A DNA stretch of 64,000 bases, taken from NCBI RefSeq assembly GCF_051131705.1, contig NZ_CP180316.1, positions 1,922,001-1,986,000 of the forward strand, in the 5' to 3' direction. This DNA is from Arthrobacter_M sp030063245. Lineage in GTDB: Bacteria > Actinomycetota > Actinomycetes > Actinomycetales > Micrococcaceae. Positions 17,319 to 26,177 of the stretch are shown here, piece after piece (the stretch's first letter is position 1; each line of letters opens with the position of its first letter). A program made the position numbers and the translations under genes. Below the pieces are notes generated by a model. The model was not told the DNA's origin and ran no database searches. It saw only the letters and a program-made list of their open reading frames with translations.

Positions 17319-20219
17319 ACCGTCTGGCCGTTGGGTCGCGAGCCGGGACAGATCCAGGCGGTTGGAGGCGCCGGTTTTTCGCAGCAGATTCGAGATGTGC
17401 GAGCTGACGGTCTTCTCGCTGATGACCAGGGCCCGGGCAATCTCGCCGTAGGTGCGGCCGGCGATGACGTATTCAAGGATCTCCCGCTCCCGCGGCGTCA
17501 GCCCCGGCAGGTTGTTGGTGGCCTGCGGGGCTCCGGCGGACAACCGCGCGGGAGGAATCCGGGCCCGGGCAGCCAGTTCACTCAGCTGTGCCTGGATCGG
17601 TCCGGCCTGCAGTTCGCCGGCGAGTGACAGCCCGCGGCGGAGCACGGCTGTGGCCGGCCCTCGCTGCCCGTGTCCATGCAGAAGCAATGATTCCGCTGCG
17701 CGCCAGCACGCGTAGGCTTCTTCCCAGCGGAGCGACGCCGTCCGGCAGGCGTCGGCCGTATGGACCCAGACGGATCCGTTGTCAGCACTCTGACGGGCGC
17801 GGCCCACCTCGGCGGCGTACAGAAGGTTGAAGGCGGCCATCTGCAGATCGTACAGTTCGGTGCAACCGCCGGAGTCCCGGAGCGCAGCCGGGAACTGTTC
17901 CACCAAATCGTCGACGCGCGCCATGAGCACAGAGGTGGGATTGCCGGCATCTTTGGCCAGCTGGACCTGGTCCGCGACGGAACGCGCCGCGAGCGGCAGC
18001 AGCCATTCGCACATGGTGACGGACAGACCGGTGGAGGTAGCCCCTGCCATCGCCGATTCATAAGCCGCCACCGGGTCGCCGGCAGCAAGGTAGACCTCGG
18101 CGCGGATGGCGTCGAAATCGAGGTTAAGGAACCGGGAATTTTGTGCATACAGCTCCTCAGCGCGCGCGAGGTGCGCTTCCGCCTCGGGCTGCCGGCCTTG
18201 CCACGCGGCGAGACGGGCCGCAGTCAGCCGCGCGCCGACGTCGCCCATTGTCCCTGGATCGGAGCCCAGCGCTACCCGAAGCGCCTGCAGACACTCCCGC
18301 CAACGGCCGATGACAAGGTAACAGCCCGCCTCATCGGCTGCCAGTTTCGCGATATACCCGTGCGGCGCTCCGAGGGCCGCGAGTTGCTGCCTGCCCGCGC
18401 GCAACTCACTGGCATACAGCTCGCTCGCCCATGTTTCGCGGGCATTTGCGCGCCACATCGTGGCGTGGACGAAGGCCCAGTAATCGCGGGCCTGAACCGC
18501 CGTCGCCAGCGCCTCCGTGGCGAGGACCCGGCCCTCCTCCGCGCGCTGGCCGATGACCGCGGCCATGGCGTTCGCGGACAATGCATAGGACAGCGCCCGC
18601 GCGTTACCGGCCGCCCGGGCCAGGCTGAGCGCATGCACGGCATGGCTTTCCGCCTCGGAATCGTTCTGCCATAGGCCGGCGTGGGCGAGTTCAGCGAGCG
18701 CGAGCGCGTGCTGCCAGCTTTCGGGTTCGACGGCGGAGAGCCGGACTGCCTCACGCAGGTCACCGGCCGCCATGAATGAACGTCCGGTGGAAAAGCGCAG
18801 GAGCACGCGCCGCACGAGCAGTTCCGCTGCCGCCAGGGGCTGTTCAGCATCGTCGAGTCCGGAGAGCAAGGCCTCGACGGCTTCCAATTCTTCCTCATGC
18901 GACCCGGTCTCTTCGGCCGCAGTCCGCAGCCTGGACCGCAAGTCCTCCGGGTTCTCAGCCGCAGCCGGCAGACTGCCGCGCAACTCCACGGCCCGCCGAA
19001 GCAAACGCAGCATCTCGGTTGCCCCGCCCACCGCACCTGCCGACGCGGACGCTTCCAGTGCCCACCGGTAGGCCTGGCCCGTCTGACCGGCGTAGTGGTG
19101 GTGGTCCGCTACCGCCACCATCGACTCGAAATCCGCTGCCGCCCCGTCCGCCAGCTGCTGCTCGTAGTGGTCGGCAAAGGCCGCATGCCAGCGCTGCCGC
19201 TCGTCCCGGAGTAGTCCTTGTTCGAGGGCCTCAGCGATCAGCGGATGGTGAAACCAGTAGATTCCTTCCGGAGAGATGTCCACGATGCCGGCATCGACTG
19301 CCTCGCGCAGCAAGGTCGGGACGCCGGAGGGCGTCCTGAAGTGGGGAGCGACGGCGTCAAGGTCCTGCGCGCGGATTGGCCTTCCCCCGACCGCCATGAT
19401 CTGCGTGAGCTCACGTGTTTCCGGGGACAGCCCGCTCCACGGCCGGAGCGCGGCGGCCTTCAAATCCGGCGGAAGCTTCGGAGGCAGGTGGCGTGCATTC
19501 GGCGGAAGACCCGCAACGACAAGGCGATTGAGGTATGCATTGCCTGCCGTATGGGTGAAGACGTCGTGCACGAGGGACCGGTGCGGGGGAGCGCCCAGCA
19601 GACCCGCGATCTGGGCCTCGGTGTCCAGCCGGTCCAGCGGGCCGAGCGTTAGCCAGGCGATCCGGGGCAGGCGCCGGATGTCGGCGAGCCAGCGCTGCAG
19701 CGGGTGGCGTTCGCCGACCTCGCCGCTGCGCAGGGTGGCGATGACTGCCAGGCGCCGGTCGTCCGGCCCCGCAATGAGGTACATCAGCACATCCAGGGTG
19801 CTTTGGTCCGCCCACTGCAGGTCGTCGATCACCAGCACCACCGGACGAAGCAGGCAGAGCTCGTCGAGCCAGCCGTCAATCATGACCGGAACATCGTAGG
19901 GACCGTCGGCGGATACGCGCAGTGCGGGATGCGCGATGCCCTCGATCCGGGGTGCGCCGCGGAAAACCGACCGCAGCCCCAGAAACGGGACCGTCATCGA
20001 AGTCAAGGGCAGGCATGCACCGGCGAAGGTCCGGACCGCAGTTCCGGCGGCCGCGCAGGCGTGCTGCACGAGGGCGGTTTTCCCGACGCCCGCATCGCCG
20101 GAGACGACGAGGGTGCCGGCGGCGCCGGCAGCGGCGCGGTCCAGGAACGCGCCTATTGCACCCAGCTCCGCCGCCCTCCCAACGAGATCCGGGCCCTTCG
20201 CGTCTACGTGTTCGGTCAC
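17313..20219 (-). CDS. LAL-type (MalT-like) LuxR transcriptional regulator
   Basis: A 968-residue ATP-binding regulator. The N-terminal STAND-type ATPase shows Walker A GDAGVGKTA and Walker B VVLVIDDLQWAD. A long helical repeat region (about residues 330-890), typical of TPR-like ligand-sensing arms, leads to a C-terminal LuxR helix-turn-helix with LTPREREILEYVIAGRTYGE. The start is a GTG at 20219. It faces the redox-type operon and meets it at the 3' end. Such LAL regulators often activate neighbouring operons; the target here is inferred only from position. Confidence 0.92.
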   Translation of the reverse strand: MTEHVDAKGPDLVGRAAELGAIGAFLDRAAAGAAGTLVVSGDAGVGKTALVQHACAAAGTAVRTFAGACLPLTSMTVPFLGLRSVFRGAPRIEGIAHPALRVSADGPYDVPVMIDGWLDELCLLRPVVLVIDDLQWADQSTLDVLMYLIAGPDDRRLAVIATLRSGEVGERHPLQRWLADIRRLPRIAWLTLGPLDRLDTEAQIAGLLGAPPHRSLVHDVFTHTAGNAYLNRLVVAGLPPNARHLPPKLPPDLKAAALRPWSGLSPETRELTQIMAVGGRPIRAQDLDAVAPHFRTPSGVPTLLREAVDAGIVDISPEGIYWFHHPLIAEALEQGLLRDERQRWHAAFADHYEQQLADGAAADFESMVAVADHHHYAGQTGQAYRWALEASASAGAVGGATEMLRLLRRAVELRGSLPAAAENPEDLRSRLRTAAEETGSHEEELEAVEALLSGLDDAEQPLAAAELLVRRVLLRFSTGRSFMAAGDLREAVRLSAVEPESWQHALALAELAHAGLWQNDSEAESHAVHALSLARAAGNARALSYALSANAMAAVIGQRAEEGRVLATEALATAVQARDYWAFVHATMWRANARETWASELYASELRAGRQQLAALGAPHGYIAKLAADEAGCYLVIGRWRECLQALRVALGSDPGTMGDVGARLTAARLAAWQGRQPEAEAHLARAEELYAQNSRFLNLDFDAIRAEVYLAAGDPVAAYESAMAGATSTGLSVTMCEWLLPLAARSVADQVQLAKDAGNPTSVLMARVDDLVEQFPAALRDSGGCTELYDLQMAAFNLLYAAEVGRARQSADNGSVWVHTADACRTASLRWEEAYACWRAAESLLLHGHGQRGPATAVLRRGLSLAGELQAGPIQAQLSELAARARIPPARLSAGAPQATNNLPGLTPREREILEYVIAGRTYGEIARALVISEKTVSSHISNLLRKTGASNRLDLSRLATQRPDGS

Positions 20220-20364
20220 GTCATAAGTTTCGCACCGCTACAGCCGTGCCGCTCGGAATTTGAGGGTTTTCGGCGAATTTCTGAGGAGGAATTCCCGATG
20301 CCCCGGTGCCGGCACCGGGAGGAACGTAGAGATATCAGGACCACATCGAATGGAAGGCACGATC

Positions 20365-20601
20365 ATGTATGTTTCACATCAAGCGCCACGCTGGACCGGA
20401 CTTGCCCTGTCCCTCCTGGTGTTTGCCGCCGTCGTACCGGCCCCGGCATCCGCTCAGCTGGACCCCGGCACACCGGCCGGACCGGCGCCGGCGCTGGTTG
20501 GCCCGAATTGCCCGCTGACGAGGATCGGTACCCAACTGGTGCGTTGCGGTGATCTTACCGGGGCCGGGGTCGCTGCGGCTATCTGGATACCGGAGAGCTG
20601 A
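20365..20601 (+). CDS. Small secreted protein
   Basis: A 78-residue precursor with a classical signal peptide: basic start, hydrophobic LALSLLVFAAVV and a cleavage site near ASAQ. The mature part is about 45 residues with two cysteines (NCPL and VRCGD) that could form a disulfide. No family was recognised. Another ATG at 20350 would add five residues. It is divergent from the LAL regulator gene, so their promoters share the interval 20220-20349. Confidence 0.65.
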   Translation: MYVSHQAPRWTGLALSLLVFAAVVPAPASAQLDPGTPAGPAPALVGPNCPLTRIGTQLVRCGDLTGAGVAAAIWIPES

Positions 20602-20689
20602 ACCACCCGGCGCAGCGAGGGCGGACCCTCCCTCAAAGAGAAGAGCCGCCCTCAGCTGCACCGAACATCTGCGCCGCAGGACCGGCACG

Positions 20690-21139
20690 ATTATGCGAGC
20701 GCTGAGTTTCCGGCTCCTGCTGGCGAACAGGGCATGGTCAGCGGAGAAACGCACGGCGCCCAGCAATGCAATTGTCCCAGTGCTGCTGCGCCCAACAGCA
20801 GGACGAGGTCAAAGCCGCCGGTGGCCGCAAAGACGCCGGATCCGGCGTGCACCAACACCAGTGCACCGATCATGTCCAGGGTGAGCAGGACCGCGATCAG
20901 ACGGGCCAGCAGGCCGATGACCAGTGCGACGCCGCCAACCAACTCCAGGGTGGCAATCACGGGGGGCGGTGATGCCGCCGCGGGAACGCCCATCTGGCCG
21001 AAGACGTCTGGTGCCGGCAATGGTCCATTCGTTGAATTTCTGCCAACCGTGCAGCGAAAAGAAAGCCGACGACGACGCGCGGGATGGTTCGGGCGGCAGT
21101 GGTTACTGCGGGGGTAGCCCCCATTGCCCGCTGTTGCAT
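20690..21139 (-). pseudogene. DoxX-family membrane protein gene with three frameshifts
   Basis: All of a DoxX-like protein can be read, but only by changing frame three times: TIPRVVVGFLFAA, then HGWQKFNEWTIAGT, then DVFGQMGVPAAASPPPVIA to LLLGAAAL, and finally TIALLGAVRFSADHALF. The breaks fall near 21055, 21005 and 20775. DoxX proteins are four-helix membrane proteins with poorly defined redox roles. Because each piece matches well and only single bases are missing or extra, decay is recent or the sequence contains errors. Confidence 0.8.
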
Positions 21140-21216
21140 TTGCCTGTCCCACGATTCCTTTTTGTTGCGGGCAAACGTATAATTATGGTTCCTTTCCTCC
21201 TACGGCGGTGGCTGCA

Positions 21217-21605
21217 ATGTCCCTTTCATCAAGCCCGGCAACAACCATCCTTCCGATCGCGGACGGGGACCGCGCCCGGAAATATTACGAGGAATCCCTC
21301 GGTCTGGAGTTTCGCGGGAAAGCCGCCGATGGGAACCTGATTTCGGACTGGAAGGATCCGCAACGTTGGCACTTCTGGAAGATCCTGCCGCGAAGCCTTC
21401 CGGGCACACGGCTATCAGCTTCGAGGTCCAAGACATTACCGCCGCAATCCGTGACCTCGGCACGCGCGGAGTGGCGTTCGAGGACTACGATCTGCCGGAT
21501 CTGAAAACCACCGATCACGTTTGTGTTCTCGGATCGGAAAAGGCGGCCTGGTTCAGTGATCCGGACGGCAACATTCTCTGCCTGCATGAAAATCTGTCGG
21601 CCTAA
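21217..21605 (+). pseudogene. VOC-family (glyoxalase-like) gene with one frameshift
   Basis: The N-terminal part reads TTILPIADGDRARKYYEESL and GLEFRGKAADGNL. After a one-base break near 21343 the other frame reads FGLEGSATLALLEDPAAKP and later GHTAISFEVQDI through AAWFSDPDGNILCLHE. Together they form one vicinal-oxygen-chelate domain of about 129 residues. The metal-ligand Glu of the second half (LHE) is present. The break is a single base, so this may be a sequencing artefact. Confidence 0.8.
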
Positions 21606-21662
21606 GAAGCTGGCGGCAGCATGGTCTGCAGATATTCCTGCTGGCGCGCGCGTCAGAGTTAC

Positions 21663-21681
21663 ACGTCAAACCCGTTGACGT
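21663..21681 (-). terminator. Weak hairpin after the emfourin gene
   Basis: ACGTCAA, a 5-base loop and TTGACGT form a 7-bp stem just beyond the stop of the last gene of the minus-strand run. No U-run follows, so termination efficiency is doubtful. Confidence 0.35.
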
Positions 21682-21683
21682 AT

Positions 21684-21992
21684 CTACCGTTCGATTGATT
21701 CAACGCGTTCCGGGCGTCCGTCGACCCAAGCCAAGAGCCGGCGTACATCCTCGGGCAAGGACTCGTCGGTGTAATGGACGCTGAAGGGTTGGCCGGCCTC
21801 CTCCAAGGAAATTTCGTAGAGTTGGGAATCCGGACGTTGACGGGTGGGGGGATCGTTCAGCTCCCGCATTCCCGCATGGCTGATCTCGCCCGCGAAGGCC
21901 TCCGCAGCGGCGGGCGGCAACGCGTCCGCATCAAGCTCGGTCCGTGCTGTAATACCGGCGATGCCGCCTCCCCGTCGGACTGTCAGTTTCAT
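21684..21992 (-). CDS. Emfourin-like protealysin inhibitor
   Basis: A 102-residue protein beginning MKLTVRRGGGIAGITARTEL, with DSQLYEISLEEAG and FSVHYTDESLPEDVRRLLAW. This matches the emfourin family, small slow-binding inhibitors of protealysin-like M4 peptidases first described in Serratia. The gene overlaps the peptidase gene by ATGA, the same two-gene order as the known protease/inhibitor operon. It should stay in the cytoplasm because no signal peptide is present, and would keep the protease inactive inside the producer. Confidence 0.88.
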   Translation of the reverse strand: MKLTVRRGGGIAGITARTELDADALPPAAAEAFAGEISHAGMRELNDPPTRQRPDSQLYEISLEEAGQPFSVHYTDESLPEDVRRLLAWVDGRPERVESIER

Positions 21993-23068
21993 GAAAGGAC
22001 CCCGACCTCCTGCCAGGCATTCCTGACAGCGGTTTGCTCCGTAGCACTGAACAGGCTGCCAGCGACGTCGACGGTGGCTTGTGCAGCCTCGTTGAATTGT
22101 GTGTTGGGCCGCAGCCGGGTGGTAAGCGCCGTGTACCAGATTTTTCCCGCTTTCTCCCAGGCGGAACCGCCAAGCGCCGTGGCCGCCAGGTAAAAGGCGT
22201 GGTTGGGGATTCCCGAGTTGATATGTACCCCACCATTGTCGTTCCGCGGGTCATTGTCATCCGGCAGGTCCACGTAGTCGTCCATGTGCCCGGGCTGCCG
22301 GTCGCCTGAATAGGCCGTGCCCGGATGGCTCATCGATCGGAGTGCCTTGCCGAGCTGGGGGACCAGGATCCCCTCCCCGATCAGCCAGTCGGCGTTGGCT
22401 GCGGTCTGCTTCAAACTGTACTGCTTGACGAGCGAGCCGAAGACGTCCGAAAAAGACTCATTAAGCGCCCCCGACTGCTTACTGTAGACGAGCCCGGCGG
22501 TGAGTTCCGTGACTCCATGGGTCAGTTCGTGGGCGATGACATCCAAAGCACGGGTCAGGCCACCGACCTGGAAGATCCGGCCGCTCCCGTCACCATAGAC
22601 CATCTGGCCGCCATCCCAGAACGCGTTGTCGAAAGCAACCCCGTAGTGGACGGAGGACACGAGCTCCATCCCGGCTCCGTCCAGGGAATTGCGTTGCAGG
22701 ACATCGCGGTAGAACTCATAGGTTGCCGAGCTGCCATCGTAGGCCTGATTCACCGCCTGGTCCTTGACAGGCGGCTGCCCCCAATCCCGTACCCGGACAC
22801 CCGGGAGAAACGACCTGCCGTTCTTCTGGTTGTCGTAAACGGTCAGCCGGCGGTCCGGCGTGATGCTGAAGCCGATCATCTGCCCGATGTTCAGGTTGAG
22901 CTGGCGGTTGAGCCGGCCCATCACCGCCCGCTGCGAGCGGATGGCCGCAGAAGTGGCCAAGGCGCGGACCGCGGCTTCCCGCTGGGTCGCGTCCCCCTCG
23001 ATCGCCAGCCGGGCCAGCAGATCCGGTGGAGCAATACTGCAGCATGGGCGGCACAGATTTCTTAACAT
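21989..23068 (-). CDS. Protealysin-like M4 metallopeptidase
   Basis: A 359-residue thermolysin-family protease. The active site is H180-E181-L-T-H184 with the third zinc ligand in ALNESFSDVFG (E204). The N-terminus, CCSIAPPDLLARLA, is the short protealysin-type propeptide motif (PP followed by L), and there is no signal peptide, as in protealysin and grimelysin. A good ribosome site (GGAAGGGGA) precedes the ATG at 23068. These enzymes are linked to invasion and bacterial interactions in other genera. Here the gene lies at the distal end of the injection-system run, so it could be an extra effector, but it has no DUF4157 module. Confidence 0.9.
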   Translation of the reverse strand: MLRNLCRPCCSIAPPDLLARLAIEGDATQREAAVRALATSAAIRSQRAVMGRLNRQLNLNIGQMIGFSITPDRRLTVYDNQKNGRSFLPGVRVRDWGQPPVKDQAVNQAYDGSSATYEFYRDVLQRNSLDGAGMELVSSVHYGVAFDNAFWDGGQMVYGDGSGRIFQVGGLTRALDVIAHELTHGVTELTAGLVYSKQSGALNESFSDVFGSLVKQYSLKQTAANADWLIGEGILVPQLGKALRSMSHPGTAYSGDRQPGHMDDYVDLPDDNDPRNDNGGVHINSGIPNHAFYLAATALGGSAWEKAGKIWYTALTTRLRPNTQFNEAAQATVDVAGSLFSATEQTAVRNAWQEVGVLS

Positions 23069-23119
23069 GAGGTTCCCCTTCCACGGGTGTTAGGAATTAT
23101 GATGCGCTGAAGTCCGCTT

Positions 23120-23617
23120 TCAGGCGAGCAGCGGGATCCGGAAAACCTGCCCGGGAAAGATCAGATTTGGGTTGGTGATGCGGTCCCGATTTGCCTCGAA
23201 GATGTCGTCGGCCGTGGTGTTCTGGCCCTCCTGCTGGGCGATCTTAGTCAGGTTGTCGCCGCTCTTGATTTCATACAGCTTGAAACCCTGCAGAGAGGTG
23301 AACAGCGTGACCGGGATGATATTCAGGTCGGGTCCGGGCGGGTGGATGCCGGATGGGTCGTCGCCGAAAACCTGCAGTGTCACATGTGTGCCCCGGGCGG
23401 GGGTATTTCCCAGCGCGACCGTGTTGCCGAAGTCGTGGATGACGCCCATGGAACCGGCGCCCTGGATGTTGCCGTTGCCGAGCGGCTGTCCGTTGTCGTC
23501 GAGGACGCGCCAGAGGACCACCGCCTCAAAACCGGTGCCGAAGCCGGCGATCACGAATTCCTGCCCGATCAGGTCATTCTGACGCGGCTGACGGACTTCA
23601 ATTAATCTTGGTGCCAT
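23120..23617 (-). CDS. Gmad2-like and LysM-domain protein
   Basis: A 165-residue protein. The N-terminal about 95 residues resemble the Gmad2 immunoglobulin-like domain (IGQEFVIAGFGTGFEAVVLW). The C-terminal about 50 residues form a LysM domain (YEIKSGDNLTKIAQQEG, ending NPNLIFPGQVFRIP) that binds peptidoglycan-type glycans. The ATG at 23617 follows GGAGGGGG. No signal peptide is visible, which is unusual for a wall-binding protein but usual for parts of injection systems. It precedes the protealysin gene by 51 bases and may be co-transcribed with it. Confidence 0.85.
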   Translation of the reverse strand: MAPRLIEVRQPRQNDLIGQEFVIAGFGTGFEAVVLWRVLDDNGQPLGNGNIQGAGSMGVIHDFGNTVALGNTPARGTHVTLQVFGDDPSGIHPPGPDLNIIPVTLFTSLQGFKLYEIKSGDNLTKIAQQEGQNTTADDIFEANRDRITNPNLIFPGQVFRIPLLA

Positions 23618-24940
23618 CGTGGGCCCCCTCCGGTTGGTCAACTCAGGATGCTCCTGTTCCGTGCGCGAGGCAAGGGGCGGGGCCACAGTCGTGCATTCTT
23701 AAACTGTCATGGGCATTCTTGGGCTGCCGCGTGGGATGGCATCACCTTGGTTGGAGGTCGCGTCGGTGGCCGACATTGACCTCGAGACCGTCGGGGTCCG
23801 GTTATCCATAGGGTTGTCCCTGGGGAACGGTATGGTGGGGAGCACCTTTTCCACGGTCGTAGTTTCAACCCGAGGTGTCAATGCGAGAGCCCATGGAGGT
23901 GCTTCACGTCCGCTGCAGCCGGACGCCGCTATTCGCGCACGGCGACGGTACTGCACGGCAGCGGTGGCAGGCGGCGCCGCCTATGTTGGCGTCGACATCG
24001 TGCTTCAACGGCTGCCGCCGCACTGCAGTAAGATCCGTGAGGCGGAAAGCAATCTGGTGGCAGGTCCGTTCGGCTGGACCATGAATCTGAATTGCCTTGG
24101 CCGCGCCGCCACGACTCTTTGCGTGGTGCGTGCCGAACTAGGGACCGGCCCCACTTCCGGACTGAGGCGCGGTCCTACTGGGGATAGGCGGACTATGCTC
24201 AGGGGTCCCGGCCTTCTTCCCTTCCGACATCCAGACCCCTGATATCCCGCCCGCCGGGACTCACCCAGCCGATTCCGGAGCCGGCCCGGGAACCGGTGGC
24301 TTGGGCATATCGGTGGTGACCCGCGGCGGCAGCGTGCATCTGGTGGTGGCGGGGGTTGGCTTTCTGGCTGCCCTGGCGGGCATAACCGTGCTGACGGCAT
24401 GGCTCCGGCGCCGCCCGAGGTTGCGGCGGATTTCCCGGGCGGGCAGCCTATTTGCCGGGCTCACAGCTCCTGGCGTGGTCTCACTGGCCTCACCGGCCGC
24501 TTCCTCCGGCATTTCTCGGACTTGTGGAGCGGACTGCGCTTGCCGGAATTCTGGGTTGGGCGTTCGCTGTGTCCGCAGGCATCCGGTCGCTGAAGACCGA
24601 CGGCTGACGACCCCTCCCGAACCGCGCAGCGGCCGCTCCGCTGGTTGGTCATCGCGGGACTGGCATCAGTCCCTTGGGCTCGTGACGTCGTCATAACGCA
24701 CCAGTTTCAGACCCATGAATCCGGTCGCCCCCGCCTGTGCGCCGATGGATCCGGACGGCGAAGATGACTTCTACTGCCAACCCTCCCGGGACGAGTTGAA
24801 GGTGACCGCTGGCAACCGACGGCCGCGCCCCGTTCAATTATTCGTTGCGGCGAGGCCAACGAGGAAGCCATGAACCCCTTCTGACGCCAAAACCCCCAGA
24901 AAACCCTTTCCTCATCTTCCGGACTATGGGAACATGCTGC
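23618..24940. other. Stretch of 1.3 kb without a confident gene
   Basis: Several frames stay open because of the high GC content, but none matches a family. The best candidate is a plus-strand frame around 24301-24696 that contains one clear hydrophobic helix (HLVVAGVGFLAALAGITVL) followed by arginine-rich sequence; it might be a small membrane protein or a remnant. A frame at 23709-24242 (plus) and its antisense to 23956 look random. Confidence 0.35.
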
Positions 24941-25156
24941 ATGAGCAAAGAACAACATCCACGCCGGACGGCTTCTGGGGAGCGGGCGGGCACGGAGCAG
25001 CGCTCGTTATCCACGCAGGAATTGCGGGCCGTGGCGCAGCGGCGCCATGACGCCGAGGAAAAGCTCGAGCGCCACCTGCAGGAGGCTGAAGAGAAGGCGG
25101 ACGAGTCAAACGACGACGGCGGCACGGCTCAAGCCGATCGGGCCGCCGACAGCTGA
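24941..25156 (+). CDS. Small highly charged protein
   Basis: A 71-residue frame beginning MSKEQHPRRTASGERAG and rich in Glu, Arg, Ala and Gln, with a likely helix or short coiled coil (QRRHDAEEKLERHLQEAEEK). It has no recognised family. The ATG at 24941 lacks a strong ribosome site. It stands alone on the plus strand within the minus-strand cluster, so confidence is low. Confidence 0.4.
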   Translation: MSKEQHPRRTASGERAGTEQRSLSTQELRAVAQRRHDAEEKLERHLQEAEEKADESNDDGGTAQADRAADS

Positions 25157-25311
25157 CCGCCGGATCCGTGCCGCTTGGCAGCTGTGGCGTTTGTCCGAAC
25201 TTGCGCCGCTGCGCCCCGACGGGCCAGGGGCCGCCCCGTACCGTCGCCCTGGCAAAGCGGCGGTGCGGATTCAGACGGTGACCGCCCGAACCCACGATGA
25301 CTGGCTGGGCA

Positions 25312-25764
25312 TTATGCCCCGGGATGTTCCGTCAGCAGTTCCGCCAGCGATTCCAGATTTGCCCGGACGGTCCGTGCCTGGGCCCGCTGCACAAAGGGGT
25401 CTGCCAGCCGACCGAAGACCCCACCCAGGCCCGACGCCGCGTCGATGCGGTAGGTGAACCGGGTACCGCCCTCCACCGCCTCGAAGGAGTTGGTGACCGT
25501 GAAGGAAAGTTTACCTTCAACGGACCGGTTGACGACCCGACGGGGCGCTTCGAATTCGGTCACTTCGGTAGTCCACTCAAAGGAACGGCCCATGATCTTG
25601 CTGGTGCCGCTGGAACGAACCCCCATGCCCATCGGGTCGCTCCCGATCTGGGCCGCTTGAGCGACGGAGGAGTCCCACACGGGGATGTTTTTGGTTGCAG
25701 CAATATAGTCGAAGACCTCCTGCTGCGGCCGGGCGATGAATACGCTCTCTTCGATCACAGGCAT
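25312..25764 (-). CDS. SRPBCC-family (START/Bet v1-like) protein
   Basis: A 150-residue cytoplasmic protein with the SRPBCC layout: VIEESVFIARPQQEVFDYIA, then WDSSVAQAAQI, FEWTTEVTEFEAPRRVV and the C-terminal helix that closes the ligand cavity (VQRAQARTVRANLESLAELL). These bind hydrophobic ligands or act as cyclases and dehydratases; the ligand here is unknown. AAGGAG precedes the ATG at 25764. It lies downstream of the injection-system genes with a 152-base gap, so it may be a separate unit. Confidence 0.88.
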   Translation of the reverse strand: MPVIEESVFIARPQQEVFDYIAATKNIPVWDSSVAQAAQIGSDPMGMGVRSSGTSKIMGRSFEWTTEVTEFEAPRRVVNRSVEGKLSFTVTNSFEAVEGGTRFTYRIDAASGLGGVFGRLADPFVQRAQARTVRANLESLAELLTEHPGA

Positions 25765-25916
25765 GGGAACTCCTTGGGAACGCCTGCCGCTGGCTCGGCT
25801 CGGCCGGTGGCCAGGTACGGCGCCATTATCTTCCCATGCCTGCGGATTGTCAATTCCCGGATGCCCGGGCGCCCCCGTTACCCACCGAAATGTCCGGCCG
25901 GTACATGCCGGTCAAC

Positions 25917-26177
25917 TCACTGTCCGACGTGCCTGTCAGCGGGCTTTCCCTCCGTCGGGTCGGTTCCCCGAAAGGAATACAGGAACTGCGTAATGGCCGC
26001 CAGAGCGTCGTCCGGTTCCGTGAAGTACCGTGGCCGCTCCTCGAACGCGGAGTGAAGGCTGCGGTCGATGTCCCGCCGGGCAGAGACGGCAATGAGCAGG
26101 TTCTCTGATTGCGTTTCCACCCGGACGATGCACACCCCCGTTTTCAAGGGTGGTCCCTGACCGTACACTGCGGTCAA
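25917..26177 (-). CDS. Small uncharacterised protein at the end of the eCIS operon
   Basis: Up to 86 residues. The core CIVRVETQSENLLIAVSARR and the following LHSAFEERPRYFTEPDDAL have real coding character. The start may be a TTG at 26177 that overlaps the previous stop (TTGA), or a GTG at 26168 three codons in. It is probably translated together with the upstream 569-residue protein. The C-terminal region (ALAAITQFLYSF) looks helical. I do not recognise the family; position suggests an accessory role in the injection system. Confidence 0.6.
   Translation of the reverse strand: MTAVYGQGPPLKTGVCIVRVETQSENLLIAVSARRDIDRSLHSAFEERPRYFTEPDDALAAITQFLYSFRGTDPTEGKPADRHVGQ

Noticed and set aside
25312..25764. 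SRPBCC protein as an eCIS component
   Set aside because: It has its own strong ribosome site and a gap to the operon, and the family is not known in these particles.
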